Below are positions 1 through 8,105 of a stretch of DNA of 64,000 bases, piece after piece. Each line of letters opens with the position of its first letter. The first letter of the stretch is position 1. The stretch is taken from positions 121,652 through 185,651 of the forward strand of contig NZ_JACRWD010000003.1 in assembly GCF_014306135.1 (NCBI RefSeq), written 5' to 3'. The DNA is from Paraclostridium hominis (lineage in GTDB: Bacteria; Bacillota; Clostridia; Peptostreptococcales; Peptostreptococcaceae). A program made the translations under genes and the position numbers. The notes under the pieces were generated by a model. That model was given only the letters and a program-made list of their open reading frames with translations. It was not told the DNA's origin and made no database searches.

Positions 1-771
1 AAGTATAACTACTTCTGTTTTTAATATTTCTTTATCATTTATAGTTATAGATTCTATTTTTTCATTATTTATACTTATGTCTGTAACTTTAGAGTCAAAT
101 TTAACTTCTCCACCTAATCTAATTATTTCTTTTCTTATATTCTTGACTACTTCTTTTAATATATCAGTTCCTACATGCGGCTTATGTGAATACAATATTT
201 CTTCTGGAGCACCAAAGTTTACAAGTTCCTCAAGAACTTTTCTACATCTAATATCTTTTATTCTAGTTGTTAATTTTCCATCAGAAAAAGTTCCTGCTCC
301 ACCTTCACCAAATTGTACATTTGATTTAGGATTAAACTTACCATCTTCCCAAAACTTTCTTATATCTTCAGTTCTTGTATCTACATCTAATCCTCTCTCT
401 AATAAAATAGGATTATATCCTCTTTGAGCTAATAATAAAGATGCAAATAATCCAGCAGGTCCACTACCTACTATAACTGGTCTATTACATAACTTTTCAT
501 CGCCACTTTTAATATCTTTATATTTATTTTGCTTAACTTCAACAACATCTTTTAATCTTGATTTTTTTAATATATTTTTTTCATTTTTTAATTCAACATC
601 TACAGTGTAAACAAAATCTATCTTTCCTTTTTTTCTAGCATCTATAGATTCTTTGTATATATTGTAACTTACTAACTCTTTTTCACTTATTTTTAATTTC
701 TTTAATAATAAGCTTTTTATATTGTCTATGTTTTCATTTATATCTAATTTTATATTAGAAACTCTTAACAT
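1..771 (-). CDS. FAD-dependent oxidoreductase (COG2509-like), 3' end cut by window edge
   Basis: The visible 257 codons are the N-terminal part of a flavoprotein; the rest lies left of the window. The reading frame starts at ATG 771 behind an AAAGGG ribosome binding site. After an N-terminal region of about 95 residues (starting MLRVSNIKLDINENID) comes a dinucleotide-binding motif VIVGSGPAGLFASLLLAQRG, then LLERG and a GGAGTFSDGKL segment typical of the NAD(FAD)-utilising dehydrogenase family COG2509. Members are cytoplasmic and their substrate is generally unknown. It is the first gene seen on the left; a hairpin at 811-838 separates it from the next gene upstream. Family assignment is solid; function is not known. 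Confidence 0.85.
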   Translation of the reverse strand, partial: MLRVSNIKLDINENIDNIKSLLLKKLKISEKELVSYNIYKESIDARKKGKIDFVYTVDVELKNEKNILKKSRLKDVVEVKQNKYKDIKSGDEKLCNRPVIVGSGPAGLFASLLLAQRGYNPILLERGLDVDTRTEDIRKFWEDGKFNPKSNVQFGEGGAGTFSDGKLTTRIKDIRCRKVLEELVNFGAPEEILYSHKPHVGTDILKEVVKNIRKEIIRLGGEVKFDSKVTDISINNEKIESITINDKEILKTEVVIL

Positions 772-810
772 CTTTATGTCCCTTTCATAATTAAAATTTT
801 ATTTAAAACA

Positions 811-838
811 AAAGCTAGGCTTTATAGGGCCTAGCTTT
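811..838 (-). terminator. Rho-independent terminator after the 125-aa gene
   Basis: A perfect 10-bp inverted repeat AAAGCTAGGC / GCCTAGCTTT with an 8-nt loop. On the minus strand it is followed by TGTTTTAAAT, a weak U-tract. It sits just past the stop codon of the gene at 866-1243. Confidence 0.7.
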
Positions 839-865
839 ATAGTTAAATTCTAATTTTATTGTTAC

Positions 866-1243
866 TTAATCTCTTTGAGTTATTAACCCTCTTATAACTT
901 TCATGTTGTTAAATACTTTTTCTAAGAAATTCTCTGCCTCTTCATTATCTAGTAATGCTATTTGAGTTTGCTCATCATCTTTTATACCATTTTGTTCACA
1001 GTATTTTTTAGCTACATCCACTAACTCAGCCTTGGCACTATCACATAATTCAAACTCTTTATAATCTATTATTATGTATTGCATTGCCTTTTCTAAACTT
1101 TTTTCATTATACCCTATCTCAATATGGTATATTACTGCATATAAGTTTTCTGGAGTTTCCTCCCCCTTATATACTGGTACTGCTGGATTAGATTTTATAT
1201 AACTTGTTGATACAGCAATTGCTTTTCCTAAATTAAGACCCAT
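866..1243 (-). CDS. Conserved hypothetical protein, 125 aa
   Basis: I do not recognise this protein. It starts at ATG 1243 behind AAGAGG. It is small, acidic in its C-terminal half (DDEQTQIALLDNEEAENFLEKV), with no signal peptide or membrane segment, and is predicted to be mainly helical and cytoplasmic. It lies 41-78 bp downstream of the SEC-C protein gene and may be co-transcribed with it. The ribosome binding site, normal codon use and terminator after the stop support a real gene; no function can be assigned. Confidence 0.7.
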   Translation of the reverse strand: MGLNLGKAIAVSTSYIKSNPAVPVYKGEETPENLYAVIYHIEIGYNEKSLEKAMQYIIIDYKEFELCDSAKAELVDVAKKYCEQNGIKDDEQTQIALLDNEEAENFLEKVFNNMKVIRGLITQRD

Positions 1244-1284
1244 GTGTATACCTCTTTCTGTATATTTTAAAATTAAGTTTTATA

Positions 1285-2322
1285 CTACATTTTTAAGTCT
1301 TTATGTCTCTTACCTAAAGTACTTGGACTTATATCGTATTTTTTAGATATTTGAGATTGAGTTACAGCTTGTCCATTTTCTTTTTTAATATGATATTCCA
1401 CAGCTGCAGCCCATCCATTTTCAGAACCTTTTATTTCATTATTATTTGATTTGTAAGTGTTCCAGAAATCTAAACATTTTTCTAAGATATCACTTTCAAC
1501 TTGAGATTTAAGTAAAGCTGATACTTTGCATTCATCTTCAGCTATCATTTCTTTTACTTCTTCTTGCTTTTTAGCGCTAGCTTCTTTTTGATTTTTAAGA
1601 TATTCAGCAATCTTTGGATCTAATAATTGTTGAATATACTTGTATAATATGTGAGTATGATATATTAAGAAAGTTTTTATATCTTTATATAAATCTTCAT
1701 ATTGGTTAAAGAAGTGATTTATATCATTTACTATTATATCCTTTACAGCTTCTGATATGCTTACTGTAACATCTAATAATAAATGTGAACCTCCTACTTC
1801 AACTATTCTAGCTATTATACAATCACCTTGATTAAATCCATTTAATAGATTTATATCTTCAGTGTATATCTCATCACCTGTTATAGCATCCTTTAATAAA
1901 ATTTTGTCTTCTAATTTTTCTTTTATAACATATACACTTACATAAGATTCAAATAAACTCTTTAATGTATCTACTTCTGCTTTAGTTAAGCTATTTTTAT
2001 TTTCTTCAAAAAAGTCAACAGTTATAACTTTTTTGTTTTCCATTATATGATCTTGTATAAAGTATGTATTAAAGAAACTTTCAAACTTGCTATTTATATT
2101 TTGATCTTCTAATATATAAAACATTTCTTGTGCTTTTTTATACTCTTCATTAAATTTTGGCTGTCTTGAATATTCATACAGTTTTGAGTACAGTTGTGAA
2201 TATTGTTTTTGTGAAAGTACAATTTTTCTACTAGCTCTCTCCGACACAACATCTTTATTTAAACAGCATTTTTTATATTTCTTCCCACTTCCGCATGGGC
2301 ATAACTCGTTTCTCCCTAACAC
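1285..2322 (-). CDS. SEC-C motif protein, 345 aa
   Basis: The first 20 residues hold a SEC-C zinc-binding motif, GRNELCPCGSGKKYKKCC (Cys 8, 10, 19 and 20), the same module found at the SecA C-terminus. The remaining ~320 residues are helical, with a Lys/Glu-rich stretch near residues 245-270 and a C-terminal QSQISKKYDISPSTLGKRHK segment that resembles a helix-turn-helix. The start is placed at GTG 2322: the GTG 12 bases further upstream overlaps the ribosome binding site AAAGGAG, whereas GTG 2322 lies about 11 nt behind it. Likely cytoplasmic. SEC-C binds zinc in known proteins; the role of this longer protein is unknown. Confidence 0.75.
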   Translation of the reverse strand: MLGRNELCPCGSGKKYKKCCLNKDVVSERASRKIVLSQKQYSQLYSKLYEYSRQPKFNEEYKKAQEMFYILEDQNINSKFESFFNTYFIQDHIMENKKVITVDFFEENKNSLTKAEVDTLKSLFESYVSVYVIKEKLEDKILLKDAITGDEIYTEDINLLNGFNQGDCIIARIVEVGGSHLLLDVTVSISEAVKDIIVNDINHFFNQYEDLYKDIKTFLIYHTHILYKYIQQLLDPKIAEYLKNQKEASAKKQEEVKEMIAEDECKVSALLKSQVESDILEKCLDFWNTYKSNNNEIKGSENGWAAAVEYHIKKENGQAVTQSQISKKYDISPSTLGKRHKDLKM

Positions 2323-2397
2323 TGTTACTTTCACTCCTTTATTTCTAAATTTAAATACAATTTATAATTATATCATCTTTTTTTCAATCATTCTATA

Positions 2398-3060
2398 CTA
2401 TATGTTCATTTTATCGTTTTTCCACGCTTTTTTATTAATTTTCTGTGTTATCCCGTGTAAAATACCTTCATTATATTTATTTATTACATCTTTTTCCATT
2501 AATTCTTTGGTAATACTTAATATTTTGTACTTATCATTCTCAGAACTTATATTTAATAATTTATTTTCAATAGATTTAAGATAATAAATTTCAATATTTT
2601 GTATTAATAGTTTTATACTTTCTTTATTTAATTCACTTTCTCTTATAATATTTAGATATTTATCTATATCTTTGTTTTCTTTTAAGTCATCATTAGATAT
2701 GGATTTTATATTATCATTAAGCATGATGCTTTTTATCTCTTTTACCAACCTATAATTATTGTATCCAAATACATGTCCCTTTAAATATGCATATAAAACT
2801 AATTTTTTCCTATCTTCTTTTACTAATTCATATATTTCTTTTGATATTACTTTTATATTATGTATATTTTCACAATTTTTTATTATATTATCTCTGAATT
2901 GATCCATGATATGCAATGTCCAAATATATATACTTATTTTTTCTAGATTAGCTCCATAAAACTTTTTACATATATCTATATATTTTTTATCTCCAGTTTC
3001 AAGGAAATTTTTTTCAATATCATCAATATATTTATTAATACATAATATATTATTGTTCAT
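2398..3060 (-). CDS. Unknown helical protein at the end of the pilus operon, 220 aa
   Basis: I do not recognise this family. The start ATG 3060 follows a strong AAGGAGG. The protein is Lys/Ile/Asn-rich, predicted all-helical, with no signal peptide, membrane segment or prepilin leader, so it is probably cytoplasmic. A central segment (VLYAYLKGHVFGYNNYRLVK) is less charged and may form a core helix. It lies 80 bp after pilO on the same strand; a 14-bp hairpin at 3079-3116 sits between them. Position suggests expression with the pilus genes, but a link to pili is only inference from context. Confidence 0.65.
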   Translation of the reverse strand: MNNNILCINKYIDDIEKNFLETGDKKYIDICKKFYGANLEKISIYIWTLHIMDQFRDNIIKNCENIHNIKVISKEIYELVKEDRKKLVLYAYLKGHVFGYNNYRLVKEIKSIMLNDNIKSISNDDLKENKDIDKYLNIIRESELNKESIKLLIQNIEIYYLKSIENKLLNISSENDKYKILSITKELMEKDVINKYNEGILHGITQKINKKAWKNDKMNI

Positions 3061-3078
3061 TAAAATCCTCCTTAAGAA

Positions 3079-3116
3079 TATGTAGAATAAATCAATATAT
3101 CAATTTATTCTACATA
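3079..3116 (-). other. Intercistronic hairpin between pilO and the 220-aa gene
   Basis: A 14-bp perfect inverted repeat (TATGTAGAATAAAT and its complement, loop of about 10 nt). It lacks a U-tract on the minus strand and is followed almost at once by the ribosome binding site of the next gene, so it looks more like an mRNA processing or stability element than an efficient terminator. Confidence 0.5.
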
Positions 3117-3140
3117 CATTTCAGGAAAACCTTTTAATTA

Positions 3141-3569
3141 TCAATTCATATTAAGCTCTAAACTACACTCTATGTTATTTTCATCTATTCTATTTATGTT
3201 TATTTCTTGTAAAAATGTATTTTTACTTAAATCATCTATATTTTTTAATTTTTCTGATATTGAATTTTTATCTCCAGTTACATTTAATTCTATCTTCGTA
3301 AAATTTTTATCATTACTTGATTTTATGTATTGCACTAAAGATACATCTTTGAAATAGTTTTCTATATTTATAATTAAATCTTTTTTATTTTCATTACACT
3401 CCTCATTTTTTAATTTATCATCTTGTAATATATTTATAACTTTTACCTGATTTAATAATCTCTCTTCTTTTTTATTTAACGGCTTATATATTAATATTAC
3501 ATTTGAAAAAACAAGTAATACTATTATAACCACAGTTATTTTCCATTTATCTATTTTTTTAACCTTCAT
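3141..3569 (-). CDS. pilO: PilO-like type IV pilus assembly protein
   Basis: A 142-aa protein with a short basic N-terminus and one membrane helix (about residues 9-28, ITVVIIVLLVFSNVILIY), followed by a periplasm-type domain beginning with a short coiled segment, then an alternating strand/helix pattern. This is the PilO layout in PilMNO alignment complexes, though shorter than Gram-negative PilO (~200 aa). It overlaps pilN by 11 bp and starts at ATG 3569 behind GGAG. Assignment rests on topology and its place after pilM and pilN rather than on sequence signature. Confidence 0.65.
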   Translation of the reverse strand: MKVKKIDKWKITVVIIVLLVFSNVILIYKPLNKKEERLLNQVKVINILQDDKLKNEECNENKKDLIINIENYFKDVSLVQYIKSSNDKNFTKIELNVTGDKNSISEKLKNIDDLSKNTFLQEININRIDENNIECSLELNMN

Positions 3570-4026
3570 TCTTTACTCCTATACGAGCAGTTATTTCAAA
3601 TTTATATAATTCACCTTCTCTATTTATAGAATTTATATTTGGTTCTATTTTTAAATCTTTTATGTTCTGTAGTAATTTAACATAGTATTTTATCTCTTGT
3701 GAACTGCTTACTTTACCTTTTAGCTTTAAAATATTATTATCTATTTCAATATTTTCTATATTATCATTTTGTATTAGTTGAATAATGTTATTTACTTTTT
3801 TTATATGTAACCCATTAACATTTGTTGTATTTACACCATCTAAATTATCTATAGCTTTTTTACTCTCATTAACATAAATTTCTAAATCATTTAATTCATA
3901 AACTTTTATAGCATCTAATAAAAGCATAATTAGTATAGTTCCTAATACTATTAAATTTAATATATTTACATCTTTCTTGTATTTTTCTTTTTCATTAAAG
4001 AAATTAATACTTTTTATATTATCCAT
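3559..4026 (-). CDS. pilN: PilN-like type IV pilus assembly protein
   Basis: 155 aa: an N-terminal cytoplasmic segment (MDNIKSINFFNEKEKYKKD) of the sort that docks into PilM, one membrane helix (about residues 22-38, LNLIVLGTILIMLLLDA), then an extracytoplasmic domain. The ATG at 4026 overlaps the pilM stop codon (TGATG), indicating translational coupling; a TTG one codon earlier is possible. Family assignment comes from this topology and from the fixed order pilM-pilN-pilO. PilN links the cytoplasmic PilM to PilO in the inner assembly platform of type IV pili. Confidence 0.7.
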   Translation of the reverse strand: MDNIKSINFFNEKEKYKKDVNILNLIVLGTILIMLLLDAIKVYELNDLEIYVNESKKAIDNLDGVNTTNVNGLHIKKVNNIIQLIQNDNIENIEIDNNILKLKGKVSSSQEIKYYVKLLQNIKDLKIEPNINSINREGELYKFEITARIGVKNEG

Positions 4027-4832
4027 CAATATGCCAACCCTATATTCCCAATAAAATCATTTAAGCCATCGTAATTGGAGCAATTTATATTGTATAAAGA
4101 CAATTTACTTATATCCATTTCACCATACAGTGAATTTATAAGTTTATCATTAGAAGTTCCGCAGTAGTAAATATTTTTAAATTCTTTTATATTAGTATTT
4201 ATAAATTCTAAGACGTTGTTGTTTTTTACACTATGTGAACTAATTACTAACTTATCTTTTATTATATTTACATTAGTTATATTATTTTTTATATCTAATA
4301 GTATGTTTAAATTATTATCAATACATATTATTTCTTTATCTATTAGTGTTTGTAATATATTAAAATTTACACCTAACTTGATAGGCCTTAATTTTAATGA
4401 TTTTGATAATTCTTTATAATTTTGTGATATTATTTTAGGCATGAGTATGACTTGAATATTTATTTTATCTTCTTCAATTCCTAGGAACCTATATTTTAAA
4501 ATATAGTCATCTATATTTATTGGCATGTACTGATTTAACTCATATTTTATTAATCCTTGTATATCTTCTTTGTGATCTGTATTAATTATTTTTATATTAC
4601 GATTTATTATGCTTTCATTTTGAACTAAATATGCGACTCTACTAAAAGGTAACTTTATATTACTTATCTCATTTTTTATAAGTTTACTTACTTTCTCAAT
4701 ATTTGTAATTGTATTTATACTAGATATCTCTTCACACTCTAATATTTTTGATAGTCTAATATTTAATTTTCCAAAATAATTATCTATAACTACTAACTTT
4801 ATTAATCCTGCATCTATGTCCAATGTTATCAA
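4026..4832 (-). CDS. pilM: PilM-like actin-fold pilus assembly protein
   Basis: 268 aa, starting TTG 4832 about 10 nt behind GAGGTGG. The N-terminus LDIDAGLIKLVVID is the phosphate-1-like loop of the actin/FtsA/PilM fold, and VAYLVQNESIINRNIKI followed by IKYELNQYMPINIDDYILKY matches the PilM core, where the QYMP-like segment is widely conserved. It is shorter than most PilM proteins (about 350 aa). No membrane segments; it acts on the cytoplasmic face, holding PilN. Directly downstream of pilA and coupled to pilN. Confidence 0.8.
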   Translation of the reverse strand: MITLDIDAGLIKLVVIDNYFGKLNIRLSKILECEEISSINTITNIEKVSKLIKNEISNIKLPFSRVAYLVQNESIINRNIKIINTDHKEDIQGLIKYELNQYMPINIDDYILKYRFLGIEEDKINIQVILMPKIISQNYKELSKSLKLRPIKLGVNFNILQTLIDKEIICIDNNLNILLDIKNNITNVNIIKDKLVISSHSVKNNNVLEFINTNIKEFKNIYYCGTSNDKLINSLYGEMDISKLSLYNINCSNYDGLNDFIGNIGLAY

Positions 4833-4876
4833 TCTTATAATACCACCTCTATATACATTAATTATTTTTCTTCATG

Positions 4877-5254
4877 CTATTTTTGTCCAGATACATTTTT
4901 TATTTCTCTAGGATAAAAAGTTTCTTGATCTATTTTGACTGTTACATCACCATTGCTTACATGTACCTCAAACTCTTTACCATCAACACTTTGTGGTTTG
5001 GGTATGCTTTCTAAATATTTTTCATCAACTAAATAATTTAAATTAATTTTACCCTCGTCTACATTACTATTTAATGCTAACTTTGCTGCAGTTGCTATAT
5101 TACTAGCAGTAACATAGTCGGAATTTACTTTACTATCTTTACCTACATCCGTAAATTTCACTAAAGCTATACTAGATAATGTCCCTAATATAGCAACTAC
5201 CATCACTAATTCTATAAGAGTAAATCCTCTTCTTTTTTTCATTTTATTATTCAT
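4877..5254 (-). CDS. pilA: Type IV major pilin / prepilin
   Basis: 125 aa with a type III prepilin signal: leader MNNKMKKRRG, cleavage before Phe11, then FTLIELVMVVAILGTLSSIA, containing the conserved Glu at mature position 5 and the hydrophobic helix that forms the pilus core. The globular part is small and polar, with no cysteine pair. The start ATG 5254 follows AAAAAGGAGC. It sits between pilC and pilM. A prepilin peptidase (PilD) is needed for maturation and is not encoded in this window. Confidence 0.9.
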   Translation of the reverse strand: MNNKMKKRRGFTLIELVMVVAILGTLSSIALVKFTDVGKDSKVNSDYVTASNIATAAKLALNSNVDEGKINLNYLVDEKYLESIPKPQSVDGKEFEVHVSNGDVTVKIDQETFYPREIKNVSGQK

Positions 5255-5278
5255 AAATAAGCTCCTTTTTAATTATTT

Positions 5279-6463
5279 TTATTGAAATGATGTCACTGCA
5301 TCAAATATAGGTATCATCATAGATATAACTATTGCTCCTATGGAAATTCCCATAATACTTATAATAATTGGTTCAATTGATTTAACTATCTTATTTATAA
5401 AATTGTCTAAGTCATTATCATAATTAGTAGTTATACTATGCAAACATTTTTCTAACCTACCTGTTTCTTCTCCTACTTCTATCATAGATATAACTATTTT
5501 TGGAAATACCTGTGACACTTTTAATGAGTTAGTTATAGTATTTCCCCTTTGTATAAAATCTTTAGATAAATATAATCTTTGTTGTATGTATCTATTCTTT
5601 ATGACACTGGACGATATCTCTAGAGCATTAACAACTTGAATTCCACTACTTATTAAAATATAAAAGCACCTTATAAACTTACTAATCTCTATTGTTTGTA
5701 TTATTATTTTCGTACATCTAAATTTGAATACTTTTTCATCGAAGTAATATTTTAATTTATCAGATTTAGATATAAGTTTATACCCAATCAATAACAAAAT
5801 CATTCCTAAAATAATTATTAATTCATAGTAGCTCCTAAAAAAACTAGATATTTCTATTAAGATTTTTGTACTTATAGGCAAATTTCTTTCATTACTAATA
5901 AATGACGCTTGCAAGCTTGGAACTGCATATATAAGCATAAATAAGATTACAAGTACACATACAACCACCAATAACAATGGATATATCATAGCTGTTAATA
6001 ATTTATTTTTAAACTCATACTCTTTTTTATAATAAGTTGCTAAACTCACAAGTATTTCATCTAATTTTCCACTTACTTCTCCTGCTTTTATCATATTTAT
6101 AAAAAAGGTTGAAAACATGCTCGTATCTTGAAATGATGTTGAAATAGAGTTCCCTTTTTGTAGGTTGTAATTAACTTTTTTTAGAATAGATTTTAATTTA
6201 TGACTACAATTAGATTGAATTGTATTTAGTGAATTTGTAATTTCACACCCTGAAGATATTAACATTCCTAATTGATTACACATAATTGATAATTCCTTGT
6301 TTTTTACTTTATTTATACTTTTTTCTTTTATTAATTTTGTATCTGCTATTTTAAATTCATTTTCTAAAGCATATGAATTTAAGTCTTTTTCTGAATCAAA
6401 CTCTAATTTTATACTTTTTCGATTGCCTTCTTTATCGTATATTACGCATTCATATATAGCCAC
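5279..6463 (-). CDS. pilC: Type IV pilus inner membrane platform protein PilC
   Basis: 394 aa with two T2SSF (GspF) domains. Each has a helical cytoplasmic part with the signature: first copy LSIMCNQLGMLISSGCEITNSL and GEVSGKLDEILVSLATYY, second copy ISKFIRCFYILISSGIQVVNAL and GEETGRLEKCLHSI. Membrane helices lie near residues 155-180, 210-230 and at the C-terminus (SIMGISIGAIVISMMIP). The start is put at GTG 6463 (MAIYECVIYD, as in relatives), because the upstream ATG 6481 precedes the AGAGGTGAG ribosome binding site. It works with the PilB ATPase to polymerise pilin. Confidence 0.9.
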   Translation of the reverse strand: MAIYECVIYDKEGNRKSIKLEFDSEKDLNSYALENEFKIADTKLIKEKSINKVKNKELSIMCNQLGMLISSGCEITNSLNTIQSNCSHKLKSILKKVNYNLQKGNSISTSFQDTSMFSTFFINMIKAGEVSGKLDEILVSLATYYKKEYEFKNKLLTAMIYPLLLVVVCVLVILFMLIYAVPSLQASFISNERNLPISTKILIEISSFFRSYYELIIILGMILLLIGYKLISKSDKLKYYFDEKVFKFRCTKIIIQTIEISKFIRCFYILISSGIQVVNALEISSSVIKNRYIQQRLYLSKDFIQRGNTITNSLKVSQVFPKIVISMIEVGEETGRLEKCLHSITTNYDNDLDNFINKIVKSIEPIIISIMGISIGAIVISMMIPIFDAVTSFQ

Positions 6464-6473
6464 ATACTCACCT

Positions 6474-7868
6474 CTAATCATTAAAAAAATCTACTGATAA
6501 ACATTCATTTACTGTAGTTATTTTTTCCTTTAGTAAGTATGTACAACTATCTTCAAATTTAATCATATTACTTTCTTTAGCAATATTATAAATTTCCTCT
6601 ATGTTCTTACACTCTATTATAGCCTGTCTTAAATATTTATTTATTTCTACAACTTCATTTAATGCTATTCTCCCTTTATACCCAGTATTACTACACTCGT
6701 TACACCCTTTTTCTAATTTTACTTTAGTATTTAATTCCATTTTTAAGTTGCTAGCAAACTCTTTATCTATAATAGTTTCTATACTGCAATTTTTACACAC
6801 TCTTCTTACCAACCTCTGAGAAACTATGCCTTTTAAGCAAGATGCTATTAAGTATCTAGGTATATCCATATCTAATAGTATATTTATTGCTTCTACTGCA
6901 TTGTTAGTGTGCATAGTGCTTATAACTAGATGACCCGTGGATGCTGCTCTCATTGCAATTTTAGCAGTTTCGATGTCTCTTATTTCTCCAACCATAATTA
7001 TATCTGGATCCTGACGTAAAATAGCTCTTAATCCACTAGCAAAATCTAGTCCTATTTTAGTATTTAAAGGTATTTGGTTTATTCCTTCTATTTTGTATTC
7101 CACTGGATCTTCTATAGTTACAATATTTTTATCCATACTTTTAAAATCATTTAATATAGAATATAACGTAGTAGTTTTTCCACTTCCTGTTGGGCCTGTT
7201 ATGAGTAAAATCCCGCTCATATTATGTATCATTTTATTAATTTTATTTATAGCTTTTTCTGAAAATCCAAGTTCTTCTTTATTTCTTAAAAACTTATTTC
7301 GGTTTAATAACCTAATTACAGCTTTTTCTCCATGTATAGTTGGAATAGTTGATATTCTAAGGTCTATAATCTCTCCATTTATATTTTTATCTATCCTTCC
7401 ATCCTGAGGTAATCTTTTTTCTGCTATATCAATTCCCGCTAATAGTTTTATAACTGTAACTAATTGCATATGAATATTGATAGGATAACTATAAATTTCT
7501 TTTAAATATCCATCTATTCTCATCCTTATTTTTAATGTATTTTCAAAAGGTTCTATATGTATGTCACTAGAATTAAATTCTAATGATTTATTCAAAATCT
7601 TATCTAATATAGACTTTGAATATTCCTCCTTGTCTAAAAGGTTTTTAGAATAATATTTATCAATACTTTCATTTATATATTTTTCATCTTCTATCTTTAA
7701 AATTATATTTTTACCAGTTGCTAGTTTAAAATCTTCTATTGCATATATATTTTCTTCAGATATAGCTACAGTTAAATTATCATTATTACTATCTATAGGT
7801 ATTGCTTTATATTTTAAAGCTAACTTCTTAGGCACCATAAGTGGTGCTTTATTATCTAATACTAAAAT
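6474..7868 (-). CDS. pilB: Type IV pilus assembly ATPase PilB (probable ATT start)
   Basis: GspE/PilB family extension ATPase. Numbered from ATT 7868: Walker A GPTGSGKT at 225-232, Walker B-type DPDIIMVGEIRD near 288, and a tetracysteine zinc site Cys358/361/389/392. The first ATG (7836-7838) has no ribosome binding site. Upstream in frame are VDNILVLDNKAPL and then MVPKKLALKYKAIPI, which together match the MshEN-type N-terminal domain, and AAGGGAGAG at 7877-7885 lies 8 nt before an in-frame ATT; an in-frame TAA lies just beyond. No ATG, GTG or TTG is available there. With this start the protein is 464 aa, still shorter than PilB proteins with a complete N-domain. First gene of the pil operon. 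Confidence 0.85.
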   Translation of the reverse strand: MLVLDNKAPLMVPKKLALKYKAIPIDSNNDNLTVAISEENIYAIEDFKLATGKNIILKIEDEKYINESIDKYYSKNLLDKEEYSKSILDKILNKSLEFNSSDIHIEPFENTLKIRMRIDGYLKEIYSYPINIHMQLVTVIKLLAGIDIAEKRLPQDGRIDKNINGEIIDLRISTIPTIHGEKAVIRLLNRNKFLRNKEELGFSEKAINKINKMIHNMSGILLITGPTGSGKTTTLYSILNDFKSMDKNIVTIEDPVEYKIEGINQIPLNTKIGLDFASGLRAILRQDPDIIMVGEIRDIETAKIAMRAASTGHLVISTMHTNNAVEAINILLDMDIPRYLIASCLKGIVSQRLVRRVCKNCSIETIIDKEFASNLKMELNTKVKLEKGCNECSNTGYKGRIALNEVVEINKYLRQAIIECKNIEEIYNIAKESNMIKFEDSCTYLLKEKITTVNECLSVDFFND

Positions 7869-8055
7869 ATTATCTACTCTCCCTTAAAATAATTTAATTT
7901 ATTTTCTACTTATAGTTCTAGCATATTTATACTTTTATTTATAATGCTATCTTTATTAATACAAGCTTTTCTCATTGTATAAACAATCTAGCTATAATTC
8001 TAACTTACATTATTAACATATATGATATCTTCATTCATATTTTTTAATGAAATTA
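7869..8055 (-). other. Leader/promoter region of the pil operon
   Basis: About 190 bp of AT-rich sequence between the terminator of the upstream gene and pilB. No convincing sigma-A promoter could be fixed (weak TTGTTT and TTGTAT elements lie at about 7960-7990). I looked for class I and class II c-di-GMP riboswitch motifs, which occur upstream of some clostridial pilin genes, and saw none. Confidence 0.4.
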
Positions 8056-8087
8056 TATAAAAAAGAGCCTCACGGCTCTTTTTTATA
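8056..8087 (-). terminator. Terminator of the twin P-loop ATPase gene
   Basis: A 14-bp perfect inverted repeat (core AAGAGCC / GGCTCTT) with a TCAC loop and T-runs on both sides, 18 bp past the stop of the gene at 8106-9182. It could act in both directions. Confidence 0.9.
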
Positions 8088-8105
8088 TAGTACCTAATAT
8101 TTTGT

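Noticed and set aside
77..427. Plus-strand open frame of 116 codons
   Set aside because: It is the antisense shadow of the partial flavoprotein gene on the minus strand, without a ribosome binding site.
7869..8055. c-di-GMP riboswitch in the pil operon leader
   Set aside because: Clostridial pilin genes can have one, so I looked for the GGGCAAACC-type core and the class II pseudoknot layout; the leader is almost pure AT and shows neither.
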